Assembly: GCF_000002995.4 (NCBI RefSeq)
Contig: NW_025062284.1
Span: 1-64,000, forward strand
Direction of reading: 5' to 3'
Source of the DNA: Brugia malayi
Lineage: Eukaryota; Nematoda; Chromadorea; Rhabditida; Onchocercidae
Length of the DNA stretch: 64,000 bases
This document shows, piece by piece, positions 53,605 through 63,212 of the stretch. A program made the position numbers and the translations under genes. The notes under the pieces were generated by a model. That model saw only the letters and a list, made by a program, of their open reading frames with translations, had not been told where the DNA came from and did no database searches. How positions within the stretch are numbered: the stretch's first letter is position 1; each line of letters opens with the position of its first letter.

Positions 53605-54250
53605 ATGCCAATTTTTAGGTGACATTGTGTCCTTTGGTCACCCCAAGCGCTATGCTAACATTGTGGAGAGAGTGAAAGATCTCTCTATCCAACTATCAAG
53701 TCTACTAACAGAGTTTCATGTTTTCCAGTGTTGACCAGTGCTTCTGTTGTAGAAAACATCCCTCCTTTAATACATTAGGCTTTTCCTGTACTACACCATT
53801 CTGTCCCCAATAGCTGCTATGTACTAGAGAATAGCCAAAATCTCTAATATACTTCCCTACAGCAGTCCTATCTCGGCCAATTTATTACCAGATGCAACAT
53901 AAGTAGTATCACATAAGCGTTTCGCTTTATTGATGGTTTGCCAGCTCAGAACATTCGGCTTGTATCACCATACCAACCATTTAAAGTCACCGTAACGTCG
54001 ATATTTAAAATGTCCCCATCTCTAATAGTTTATCGTCAGGAATGCCATGACATACAACAGCATCTCTCGAAGTGCAAATCGACTTGGGGTATTCTTTATA
54101 GTTTAATAGTGCCGGAATTGTACCTTTACATATGGTGCAATGAAATCAAGAGTTTCAGCTGCTAAGCTTTAGCTTTACGCATAAATTCAAAATGTTTTTG
54201 TGAATGTAAAGTTATGTTTATATTTTCTGTACCATACACATTCTTATGCA
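53605..54250 (-). pseudogene. map: Wolbachia-derived methionine aminopeptidase
   Basis: This enzyme removes the N-terminal methionine of new proteins. The minus strand gives HSQKHFEFMRKA, then ETLDFIAPY, LRDGDILNIDVTVT (here IRDGDILNIDVTVT), LNGWYGDTSRMF, AGKPSIK, GMFSTTEALVNTGKHETLL and RDLSLS...H. The DILNIDVT and WYGDTSRMF strands carry the metal ligand aspartates of the pita-bread fold. The central part around the HGIG motif is reduced to fragments. Multiple stops and shifts. Confidence 0.9.
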
Positions 54251-54560
54251 AAATTAACAGCCTTGCTTACAACTCGTCAATTATCAAAGTAAGTGTCATA
54301 GACTCTAAGTGTCGAGAGTGTAACTGCAATGTGCTTCCACTAACCAGAAAACCAGTACGTAACGCATAACCATACGTATCGAATTAATGGCAAATACTCA
54401 AAATTGTAGGGTAAAAATCAAACTGAATATTCTGTGTAATTTATAGAAGTTTATGAATTACACATGTTAGGTGTATCTTTCCAGGTTTGCTAAAACTACT
54501 GAGGTTTTTATGGAACACTCAAATTCTATTAGGCCTCTTATGTTGCTTCTATAAAATCTT
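54251..54560. other. Unassigned stretch between map and ftsA
   Basis: No protein is recognised on either strand. It is probably bacterial in origin, judging from its neighbours on both sides. Confidence 0.3.
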
Positions 54561-54569
54561 GTCCATATG

Positions 54570-55539
54570 GCCTAGACCGTGACTTTTGATTTCACCCAAT
54601 GGTGCGATTTACTTATTTTATCATCCTGACCCAGCATATCAGGGTTATTTTTATAAAAATTGTCAACTATTAGCTTCATGACAAGACCAGCGCACGACTC
54701 AGGACACCCAATACGGACTTGTTTATTGAATATATAGCTTGCAATCTCCTTCCTACTTGCCAACCGACTAGTGCCACCTGTGGTGACCACTTTATTAATT
54801 TGACCTTCTGCTTCCTAAATTGCTCTTTGACCAACATAAGACCATCCTTGGTCTCATGATGTCAACAACTTCAGATCTGGGTATTCCATCCTTCGCACTC
54901 TAATGTATTCATTTTCATCTATTGGAGTTACAGCAGTGCTACGTACAGTATTTTTATGAACACCACCTGCTTGCAGGTATAAGTTTGCTTCTTTTGAAAA
55001 TCCCAATTGCAGTACACTCACCTCCTATATCAGCAATAGCAGTTCCAAGCTCTTTTTCATCTTCACTAAGACAAGCAAAACCTGCAGAACACGCGGAAGC
55101 AATATAACCTGCCATGCTTATACTGCTATTATTGGTTATGCAGATAATCTCTTCCCTCCCTTATGTCAGTCAAATCATCCAAGTGGCGTTTTCTTCAATT
55201 TATTTCTCAAAGGTTTGACAAATTACACGTTTATATCTCTGTCAGAGGTACCACGATCAGCTGCAGTACTCACTGTGCACATTGAGATGAGATGCCACGT
55301 CCAGCAGTACTGGTATAGCTTCCTCTTATAATTGCTCAGCCAACCTATAGTAGACGAGACAGAGTAACTTGCATACTTTAGGTCAGTTATTGATCCACCA
55401 CTTTACCTTCTGCAATCTTATAATAACCTGTGCCTGTTATTTTATAGTTGGAGTTGCCACTTATATTAACAATTAGACAGATAATTTTCGTTGTACCTTT
55501 ATCTAAAACAGCAAAAACATTTCTCTTGGGTTTTACCAT
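54570..55539 (-). pseudogene. ftsA: Wolbachia-derived cell-division protein FtsA
   Basis: FtsA is the actin-like membrane tether of the FtsZ ring. From ATG at 55,539 the minus strand reads MVKPKRNVFAVLDKGTTKII (family DIGTTK, phosphate 1 loop), CLIVNISGNSNYKITGTGYY. A scrambled part follows with ITAVV, CLS and EKELG-like pieces, AGGVHKNTV (family GGxHxTxD), TPIDENEY, and then an open frame VVTTGGTSRLASRKEIASYI, FNKQVRIGCPESCAGL. The adenosine loop TGGTS is kept. The gene is frameshifted throughout the middle. Confidence 0.92.
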
Positions 55540-55689
55540 TACTGCAGAGTTAACCTTACTATATAATTTCATTCGGGCAGCTTCTTTTAATAATTTATAT
55601 TTCCATTACAAAAATACAAAAATACAGCAACATTTTAATATATCCAAATAGTAGACAAAGGAAAAAATAAAACATAGAACTATAATTTT

Positions 55690-56218
55690 ATGCTTAATTT
55701 ATCAATTGTAGCTGCTCCCGAATATGCCAGTGAACAGGTATAACAGGTATAAATGATAAAATTAAAGGATTAGCAAATGATATGTTTGAAACTATGTACA
55801 TTCAGAAGGTTTTGGTCTTGCTGCGGTGCAAATTGGAGTGCTAGAGAGAATTTTCGTCATGGATATCCAGCTAGAGGATATTAAAGGTGAACCAGTAGGA
55901 TATGAATGTACTGGTAAATTTTGCATGATTAATCCTGAAATCACAGAATTATGAGATGAACAAGTCATTCTCAAAAAAGGAAGCCTTTCAAGTCCAGAGC
56001 AAAATCATGAAATTAGACTCCCAAAATATTTAAATGTGAAATATAAGGACCTAAATAACAAAGAACAGACACTAAAAGCTAGTGGTTGCTTGCAAGCTGT
56101 ATCCAGCATGAGTAGATCACCTATAACGGTATATTATATATTAGACATTTATCTGAACTGAAGTATGAATGGCCATGAGGAAAGAAGAAAAGTTTGAGAG
56201 ACACTATGAGCTATGAAA
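55690..56218 (+). pseudogene. def: Wolbachia-derived peptide deformylase
   Basis: Deformylase removes the formyl group from new proteins. Frames give LSIVAAPEY, INDKIKGLANDMFETMY, SEGFGLAAVQIGVLERIFVM (motif 1, GxGLAAxQ), DIQLEDIKGEPVGYECTGKF, CMINPEITEL, KGSLSSPEQNHEIR and YLNVKYKDLNNKEQTLKASG, then CIQHE before a stop and YIRHLSELKYE, KEEKFERHYEL. Motif 2 EGCLS reads KGSLS, losing the cysteine metal ligand, and motif 3 HExxH is broken by a TAG. Confidence 0.93.
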
Positions 56219-56815
56219 ACTTAGAATTACTAAAATTTTACCATGCAATGGTACCAGTGACTGTACACTAACAGAAGGTGACGAGGAGCTATGCAATCTG
56301 CTACCAAAAGAACAGCAATGCATGTTTCAGTGACTGAGTGATTGAAGCAAGGGAACTCGCAAGGAAATGTGACAGCATGGATGAACTAAGAAGTGCAGTC
56401 AAGTCATTTGAAGGTTGTGAGGTAAACCAACGGTAGTCAAGGTGCAAGAATTATGCTTGTTGGCGAAGCTCCAGGAGTAAACAACGACCTTAAAGCAAGC
56501 GGAATGCTAGATAAGATACTTAGTGTCGTCCAGCAGACAATAGAAAGCTAACTCGACGACAGGTGCAGATCATTCGTTGAGAATCACACCGCACTGATTC
56601 CTCATTTGAGTTGGACGTATCTCATGTTGCAGTCTTGCTGATAACACAAAACCTATATCTACTTTGCGTGACAGGTTCATAAGTATCAGTACTAATCCTA
56701 TTCGATTACCACAGCTTTTATATTTCATGCAGCTTACTTACTTCGTCAATCAACGCAAAAACGTTTAACTTAAAGATTAGGGAATACCTTAATAGTTCCA
56801 ACGACTGTACAGGTG
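56219..56815 (+). pseudogene. Wolbachia-derived family-4 uracil-DNA glycosylase
   Basis: These enzymes remove uracil from DNA. Pieces in order: NLELLKFYHAM, SDWIEARELARKC (with a stop inside), MDELRSAVKSFEGCEV, RIMLVGEAPGVNNDLKASGM (family GEAPG), LDKILS, a block near ENHTALIPHLS, and at the C-terminus FHAAYLLRQSTQKRLT (family HPAYLLR), then KIREYLNSSNDCTG. Frameshifts are many. The conserved GEAPG and HP(A)YLLR motifs make the family call fairly safe; a specific gene name is not needed. Confidence 0.82.
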
Positions 56816-57585
56816 TCTAGCAAACTGATAAGATAATGGACTGTTACATTATTCACTCCCAAACACAGCTATTATAGTCATTCAAATAGTTCACAGTTCA
56901 CAAACGCAGAAAATTACTTGACGGACACACTTTGTCAGCCCTCTTACCTAGCAATAGCAATAGGGCTGTTTTATATAACCTTCTAACCTGTGCAGATTAA
57001 AATGACAAGTTTTGTATTTGATGTACTTATAAAATTTCTATAGTTCTTACCTACCTAACACAAGCTGAAACATACTTATAAAGCGTCTAAGACATCACCT
57101 AACGTCAAAATTTTCAAACAAAGAATTAGTAACTAACTACTCTGCTTTTTTTTTTACCTTTTTTCTGCTTGGCAAATTTTTAAAATATTTATGGCTCTAA
57201 TTAAGTTGCATTGAAAAGGGGCTGGATTGCAGCATTTAAGACTTAAAAAATGCCAATACTAAAAATAGATACTAACCAGAGCTTTTCTTGTCTTTTTTTT
57301 TATTTAGTAAATTTCTTAAATATCTATAACTAAGGGTTAGTTGCAAAAAAGCAGCTAGTGTTTAGAATAAGGAAACGTTGGGAGAAAATAAATACTATAG
57401 AGTTTGCTCTGCCTTTGGGCTAAGTCATACAAAAAGTTTACTAATTATATAAGAGTTCAAGAAAGATATCATGAAAGTACTGGACTTGTTCCAGTGTTAA
57501 ACAAAACAAAGTTGAAAAAGCAAAGCAAAAAACGTTACTTACAATTTAGTAATTCTCCAAAGTGAATTATGCTTAAAAAGTAATC
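56816..57585. other. Intergenic stretch within the Wolbachia insert
   Basis: No gene recognised. It contains the plus-strand AT-rich intergenic repeat copies at 57,146-57,190 and 57,287-57,330. The rest is unassigned. Confidence 0.4.
57146..57330 (+). repeat. AT-rich intergenic repeat, copies 2 and 3
   Basis: TTTTTTTACCTTTTTTCTGC then TTGGCAAATTTTTAAAATAT at 57,146-57,190, and a weaker version (TTTTTTTTATTTAGTAAATT then TCTTAAATATCT) at 57,287-57,330. They match the minus-strand copy at 53,256. Confidence 0.6.
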
Positions 57586-57589
57586 AACA

Positions 57590-58865
57590 CTTTACCATTA
57601 ATATGAGTAAGGACTGGATGGCATGAAAAGCCTTTAGAATGCTTTAGTATATCTATTTTCCTTTCTACTTCTTGACCAATTCTATTTTTTGAAAACTTGA
57701 TTTCGTGTAGAGAGTGTTAAATTCAGTTCGAATTATATAAACAAGTAGCACTACTACCTGTCCTCTTCTGGAAAAATAGATTTTCACTGATTATTTCATC
57801 AATTCCTAAGATATTAGCTATGCTCTTTCTATTGGTAAGCACCAAATTTTCAAATTGAAGTCCGATGATTGCATGCCTTTCTGGTAGAGATGCAAGTAGT
57901 CCCATAGAGTAGTGCTAAGATTAATTTCCCAGATTTTCTTAATATATTTAATACAAAACCTTAAATAGTCATCTTGAACTCTGTACTCCCTTAATCTTGA
58001 ATCAGTACCTTCTTGCATATCCAAGTGTCATCCTTTGCAATAAAAAACAGCAAGCTGAAGCTCATGTAGATACTTTGAAATGAGTCCATGTTGCGATATC
58101 TAAACCAAAAAGATACCTAAAACAAAGCTTTTTGATATTTTCTTCAGCACAGTGTCTAAAATTTACTCTTCTAAATACCTCAGAAGTCCACTAATTACTG
58201 CACGTTCCTTAAATTTTTCACATGGTGGAATATTTTTTGGCCAAAACCTATTGCAATCAGAAAGTAATAACTTCCCCAGCCTTATAGTCAGTAATATCCT
58301 TCCTACAAAACTAGCACTATTAAGTATTTTTTCGATCCAGAATGAAGTCGATCCACAAATAACGAAAATTAGTTTGGTATTATTTTTAGCTGTGTATGCT
58401 AAAAATTCTTTACTTATTCTAAAAAAGTGGATCTTTTGAGCTGATCCAAGAAATTTCATCAAAAAGCAATTCAGATAGTACATATTTACTACCTGTTCAC
58501 AGTAAATCACTCCAGTCATCGCATCTAGCAGAAGACTGCTAAATTGTCTAGAAAATTCATTAATTTTGTTGGATACTATAGTATACCTTTCTATAAATGA
58601 GTAATACTACCCAAAATGACTCTTTCCCGTACCATATCCTCCTTTAACTACTATAAATGAGTAATACTACCCAAAATGACTCTTTCCCGTACCATATCCT
58701 CCTTTAACTACTACAAATGAGTAATACTACCCAAAATGACTCTTTCCCGTACCACATCCTCCTTTAACTACTATAGAAGACGCAGCACTTCAGCTCCAGC
58801 AGTTGCCTTAACTCAGTTTGCCTACCAATAAATAATGCACAGAAACAAATCTCTATTTCCATTTT
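57590..58865 (-). pseudogene. Wolbachia-derived AAA ATPase with DUF234-type C-terminus
   Basis: Minus strand, from high to low: FIGRQTELRQLLELK (start of the ATPase domain), VKGGYGTGKSHFG (P-loop, present three times in tandem), KNNTKLIFVICGSTSFWIEK (sensor strand, family CGS..SW), ILNSASFVGRILLTIRLGKL, LSDCNRFWP, RLREYRVQDDYLRFCIKYIK, IIGLQFENLVLTNRKSI, IISENLFFQK and, in the last part, IKFSKNRIGQEVE-like and KGFSCHPV. The order is that of the archaeal-type AAA ATPases with a C-terminal nuclease-like region. Function in Wolbachia is unknown. Many shifts. Confidence 0.82.
58591..58770. repeat. Three tandem 60-bp copies over the P-loop
   Basis: Copies at 58,591-58,650, 58,651-58,710 and 58,711-58,770 are identical except for one or two bases each (TATAAATG against TACAAATG; CCATATCC against CCACATCC). 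Read on the minus strand each copy holds the Walker A motif GGYGTGKS of the ATPase gene, followed by a TAG in that frame. Confidence 0.95.
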
Positions 58866-59635
58866 GAGTGATAAAATTGGAAGTTAAATAAATAAATTCT
58901 GGTCATTGTCTCTACAGTGCTACACCACTGTAATATCTTCCTTATATTACATCTTTAACTTACAATAATTAACCAACATTTCTTATCAAACAAACCTTTC
59001 AATCGACCATTGCTAAATTCTGTCATTCAACTCTCGACACACTCACTTTCACGCAATATCGATTGTCCTCAAAAAGCAATCTAACATGGCTAAGAAGCTC
59101 TGATTTAGCAGTCTGAGCATTTTCGCCAAATGCAATATATGCCTTACTTTCCCGCATTGTCTTGTTTTGGGTGACATTTCTGCATTTCTTTTCCCTACTG
59201 TTTTCTATAATGACGAGTTCTCTATATTAATTGATCTGATATTTTGGTAACGAGGACAAAGCAGAGTAGAGGCGAAGTCTTATGCACCGCAGAAATCAGT
59301 GACAGTTGAACACCTCACCATTTCTGTAAGTGCACCATGATCTTATCACCGCGATGCTACCACTCCTCTCTGTTCGCAATGGTTGCAGTGTTTGGGATGA
59401 TGATGACAGGTTATGCCATTCATTGCATGGCTATTGTCACCTGCAGTATCATCACACCTGCAATATCATCACACCTGCTGCAAATTGCAATTACTTATGA
59501 AAGTAAATGTTAGGCATAGAAGGGCTCACTGTATTTAGTGGAAGGATTTGAAATTATTTTAAACTATAATCAATTTAGTAATAAGTCAAAGTCTGTTGCT
59601 AAATGTGAATGGCATTAAGTGCGGAACAACACAGA
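58866..59635. other. Unassigned stretch within the Wolbachia insert
   Basis: No coding piece recognised. It contains a short tandem duplication (CAATATCATCACACCTG and a near copy) at about 59,442-59,480. Confidence 0.4.
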
Positions 59636-59639
59636 ACAA

Positions 59640-60655
59640 GTGGTATGGGAATGAGTCATAAAGTGTGAGGTGGTGAGTCACAATGCCAGTGGTATTGAGC
59701 AAGCTGAAGTAATTGTGCATTCTTCCGCCGATAATGAGGAGTTAGCTGCAGCGAGGAATGACAGTAAGACTGTTTTGCATAGATCAGGCATACCTGATGA
59801 AGTTATGAGCGATAAGTATGTGATGGCAGTTTCCGGTTCGAGTGGAACGACCATGGCTGCTTCGTTTTTGATCACTGTGACACTGATGCAACTGTAATTG
59901 TGGGAGGGTATTGAACTCCTATCAAAATAACTCGAGACTTGACAACAGTGACATTCTTTTAATCGAAGCTGATGAAACTGTGCTAGAAATTGCTGTTATG
60001 CAAGTATTGATAATGACAGACATTGTGGAACATTTGATAATATCAAAATGCATCTTTGCAATTTTGCTTGATTCTGTAGGAATTAATAATAGCAAAAGTA
60101 TTTCCATAAAGTTTGGTTTGAAGGTGTGTTTATCCCTCTGTCTCCTTTTGTCGTCCCAGTGCGTCACACTGAATCGGCGTCTTGTTCTGTAAAGGTGAGT
60201 GATGACATAAACACAGCATGGTGATTGTTACTAAAAGACAGAAGTGACCGAATGACAGCTCGTGCACTCAGACGACAGAGTTCTTCCTTTATCGTCCACT
60301 CAGATGACACCCAGAACTGAGAACTGAGGTCCACAATATATAGTAATGTCTAGTTGCCATAAAGTCGGGAATGAATGATGTGACATTAAAAATGACCTTT
60401 TGAAGTTTAAAGGAGTTGCAAGAAGATTTCCCTTAGTGGCCGATATTAAAGACATCGAGTTAAGTCGAGACTATGCCCACCTACCCACCCATCCATCATG
60501 CAAGTAAAGACTATGCCCACCTACCCAATACAGGCAACTTTAACAGTAGCACATTCAATCAATAAAGGAAAAATAATAGAAGGAAAGATCGAGTCGTTCC
60601 GTTTTGCTCGTATTCGTAATTTTTGATGAATTCATACGGATCATGTAATGCAGCA
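59640..60655 (+). pseudogene. murC: Wolbachia-derived UDP-N-acetylmuramate-alanine ligase
   Basis: MurC adds L-alanine to the peptidoglycan precursor. Reads VSHNASGIEQAEVIVHSSAD, NEELAAARNDSKTVLHRS, KYVMAVSGSSGTTMAAS (family GTHGKTTT, lysine lost), VIVGGVLNSYQN-type and LNSYQNNSRLDNSDILLIEA DE (here LIEADET), FAILLDSVGINNSKSISIKF. After an interruption near 60,120-60,400 the C-terminal part resumes: [19 protein letters not shown] (family F.GV.RRF), [10 protein letters not shown] (family DDYAHHP), and IESFRFARIRNF. A 40-bp local duplication repeats the DYAH-coding bases at 60,469 and 60,509. Confidence 0.88.
60149..60182. repeat. Degenerate CCAGTG...CACTG intergenic palindrome
   Basis: TTGTCGTCCCAGTGCGTCAC then ACTGAATCGGCG resembles a Wolbachia-type intergenic palindrome. 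It lies inside the interrupted part of murC, so it probably marks an insertion there. Confidence 0.55.
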
Positions 60656-61600
60656 AAAGGAACTGTAGTGTCTATGTCAGGAGTGGAAGTTTGAGATCAA
60701 AGAGATAGCAGGGAGTACCCAGAAATAGAACTCTGTGATAGAGCGACGGGTAGGGCATCTGTACCCTCTGCGGGCAAACTAGGCAGGGATCAAGACAAAA
60801 AAAGGTATTGTGGTAAGGGAGTGCTGAAGACTGTTAGGGTAGTCAATGGAGTGGTATCATTGGGAGGGATGCAGCAGACAAAGGGCAATCGATAAAGCAT
60901 TGATCGAATTGCACGAAGAAGAAATAAATCTAAGCTTAGGGCAAACGCAACTTAGGGCAGCAATAGGTATTTGGGAGGAGGGCGGGCAAGTGTTGTGTAG
61001 TGCCGGGCTGAGACTGCAGAGGGTCTCACACTTGTGTGGCATTCCTGGGGAGAGGTCGTAGCACAGGTGTGGGAGGTGAAGTTGGCTTTGCAGCAAGTTG
61101 AGAGTGCTGCAGAAGTGCTTACTTCACTTCATGCATGCATGCATGGCATGTCTGCCAGAGTCAACACAGTCACTTTGCACTAGGCGTTGATGTTGCTTCT
61201 ACTTCTTATTTGCAAGGAAGGAGCTTACTTTAGAAGGACTGGTTGGATGCTATTATAATCTCGTAGAGAAATACTCGATAACCTCTATGCAAGATGCGAT
61301 GAGTGAGGGTTGGGAGTTGCTTACTGCAAAACTTGCAGGTAAAGTTCAGTTGGTTGCAGATTTGTTCGTTATAAATAGTAAAGGATAGAGGAGAGGTGAA
61401 GTGGAGGGTACAGCGGTATCTCATATAGCAGAGGGTACAGCGGTATCTCAATATAGCAGAGGGTACAGCGGTATCTCAATATAGCAGAGGGTACAGCGGT
61501 ATCTCATATAGCAGAGGGTACAGCGGTATCTCATATAGCAGTTTGCTAAATGAGCTAATGAGAATAGAAGGTGCATTAGAGAGAAGTGACAAATATTAAG
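60656..61600 (+). other. Unassigned coding-like stretch in the insert
   Basis: GC-richer than its surroundings. Frames include IELHEEEINLSLGQTQLRAA, VWEVKLALQQVESAAEVLTS and [20 protein letters not shown]. They look like alpha-helical protein remnants but I cannot name them; a phage structural protein or a Wolbachia repeat protein are options. A five-copy tandem repeat lies at 61,404-61,540. Confidence 0.3.
61404..61540. repeat. Five tandem 27-28-bp copies
   Basis: The unit GAGGGTACAGCGGTATCTCA followed by TATAGCA (or ATATAGCA) is repeated five times, with units of 27 or 28 bp that differ by one A. On the plus strand 27-bp units read EGTAVSHIA. The near-identity of the copies suggests recent expansion or sequencing slippage. 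Confidence 0.95.
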
Positions 61601-61762
61601 GATGGAGTTCATGGACCAGGTTAAATTGAAATTAGGTGGTGGTGTGAGTTCTCGTCGAGAAAGATTTATTGAATTTGGTGGACCGAATGGTGGTAATGGA
61701 GGTGGGAACATGGTTTTTGTTAGTGATACAAATCTCAATACTTGCTTAATTTTCGTTATAGG
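61601..61762 (+). pseudogene. obgE: Wolbachia-derived Obg GTPase, N-terminal fragment
   Basis: The frame reads [51 protein letters not shown]. This is the glycine-rich Obg fold at the protein's N-terminus (KI..GGNG..SFRREKF...GGP.GG.GG.GG). The GTPase domain is absent; the sequence changes to terminase-like after about 61,800. Confidence 0.85.
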
Positions 61763-61824
61763 AGACAGTTAAAGCAGCAGTGGAGAGAGTGGTGCAAGTA
61801 GAGATAGATCTGTACAGCAGGGAA

Positions 61825-62185
61825 AGTGGTGCGAATAATATTTAGTATGCCTTCACCTCGAGAAGCCCGCCCGTATGGGTAAGAGTGAGTAATGGTTGTG
61901 GGCTGAGCTACTCCCAGCGAAAAGATATTAGATGCATAATGCAGTCTGATTGGTGTAGAAAGTTATTTCTAGAAGTAGAATACAACATTGCAACGTCTGT
62001 CGGGAGAGTATTAACCAGCAAAGAGGGTAATTTTATTATCGTCGACGACCACTGAGTTCGCTCAAGCTTTGAGGGAACGCTTAGAGAGTGTGCCACAGGC
62101 TGGTTTGATTAGGCTTTAGTAACTAGGCTCAACAATAGAGAAAAGGAATAACTGTGCTTGTGATGCATCAGGAAGATTTGAGTGA
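61825..62185 (+). pseudogene. Phage terminase large subunit relic, copy 2 (inverted)
   Basis: On the plus strand: QSDWCRKLFLEVEYNIATSV, GRVLTSKEG, NFIIVDDH, FAQALRERLESVPQ in another frame, and TVLVMHQEDLSER. The SDWY..LF, (R)ATSVGG.LTG.GG and IIDDP motifs of TerL are recognisable. Parts match 52,695-52,955 in inverted orientation at nucleotide level, including AGCTCAGCCCACAACCATTA read backwards. This copy keeps about 110 bp (61,923-62,030) that copy 1 has lost. Confidence 0.75.
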
Positions 62186-62239
62186 GAGGAAGGTAGATGG
62201 ATGCAGTATTCTGCAACTGCAGCTGCACTTCAGATAGTT

Positions 62240-63212
62240 TTGCTTTACTTGCAGAATAACTTGCCGCACATTCTATTTATAGAATGTCTCTGTGTTAGGG
62301 CGTACTACAACTACCAAGCTTACTTACTATCATTTCAGCCATATTTTCTGGTCATTTGTTCTAGTAGAAGCGGAAGTCTTTTTGTCTCATTGAGTTTAAG
62401 CATCAAAGAAACTTTGCTGTTTATAATGTCTTTTATCATTTTTGTGTTAATCTTTAAAGTTTATATACCACAAAGCACTTATTCACTACAAGATATGAAG
62501 AAACAGTCATTCCTTATGGTTGCTTGCACCACCTGCACTGCTTTCTCATTCGTGAACTTGTATCCGGCATGGTGGTGTCTGTTTTGCTACCCAGAAAGAG
62601 CAAAGAGCTCTCACACAAAATGTCAGCTTTAACTCTGTTTATTCTGCAAGTACTCTTGACGGTATTTGTACTTAAAAATGCAGTATGACTAATTATACCT
62701 GTAGTATTTAAAGGTTGCTCAGTAATTTTTGTGTTATCACATTTGCAACTTACCTTTTATATTTTCCTCTTATATGAAGCTGCAAGTTCATTCAGGGTCA
62801 CGAGCTGGATAATTAGCATAAGCAATATGATACCGGCATTTATTACCGTAATGAGTGCAATGTTTAGTAATGCAACCGTGCCCCTTACTCTTGCAGAGAG
62901 CAAAAAAATGTAAAGCAAGCTGATGGCTTTTACTTAATGAGTAATTGTTTTATTATAATATTATCAATGATAATTACTTCCGGTTATGTATATAAGGTAT
63001 TATATAACTTTTTTGTTATCTAAATTTGCTATTGTTGCAGTTCGGCGGGAGGAATCTGTGCTTGAAAAGTACCTGAAGTTCTTTCCGAAAATGCCCTCGT
63101 TAGTCACAGCGTTATATTTAGTGTTTGACCAACAATAACTTCAGCAAATGTTATAAGTAGTAGTACCTTAACTATAAGGTTTACAAAACTCTGTGATAAA
63201 CTCAGGTAATCT
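62240..63212 (+). pseudogene. Wolbachia-derived proton/sodium:dicarboxylate symporter
   Basis: Membrane carrier of the DAACS family. Reads SLFVSLSLSIKETLLFIMSF, IIFVLIFKVYI, FVNLYPAW; then LLYEAASSFRVTSW, MIPAFITVMSAMFSNATVPL then TLAESKK (the conserved serine-rich re-entrant loop); then GGICVLEKYLKFFPKMPSLV, TALYLVFD (family D, with NxxxD region broken), and STLTIRFTKLCDKL. Pieces follow the family order with stops and shifts between them. Wolbachia has several such carriers; I cannot say which this is. Confidence 0.75.

Noticed and set aside
61140..61147. ATGCATGCATGC repeat near 61,130 as a regulatory site
   Set aside because: Too short and simple to support any function.
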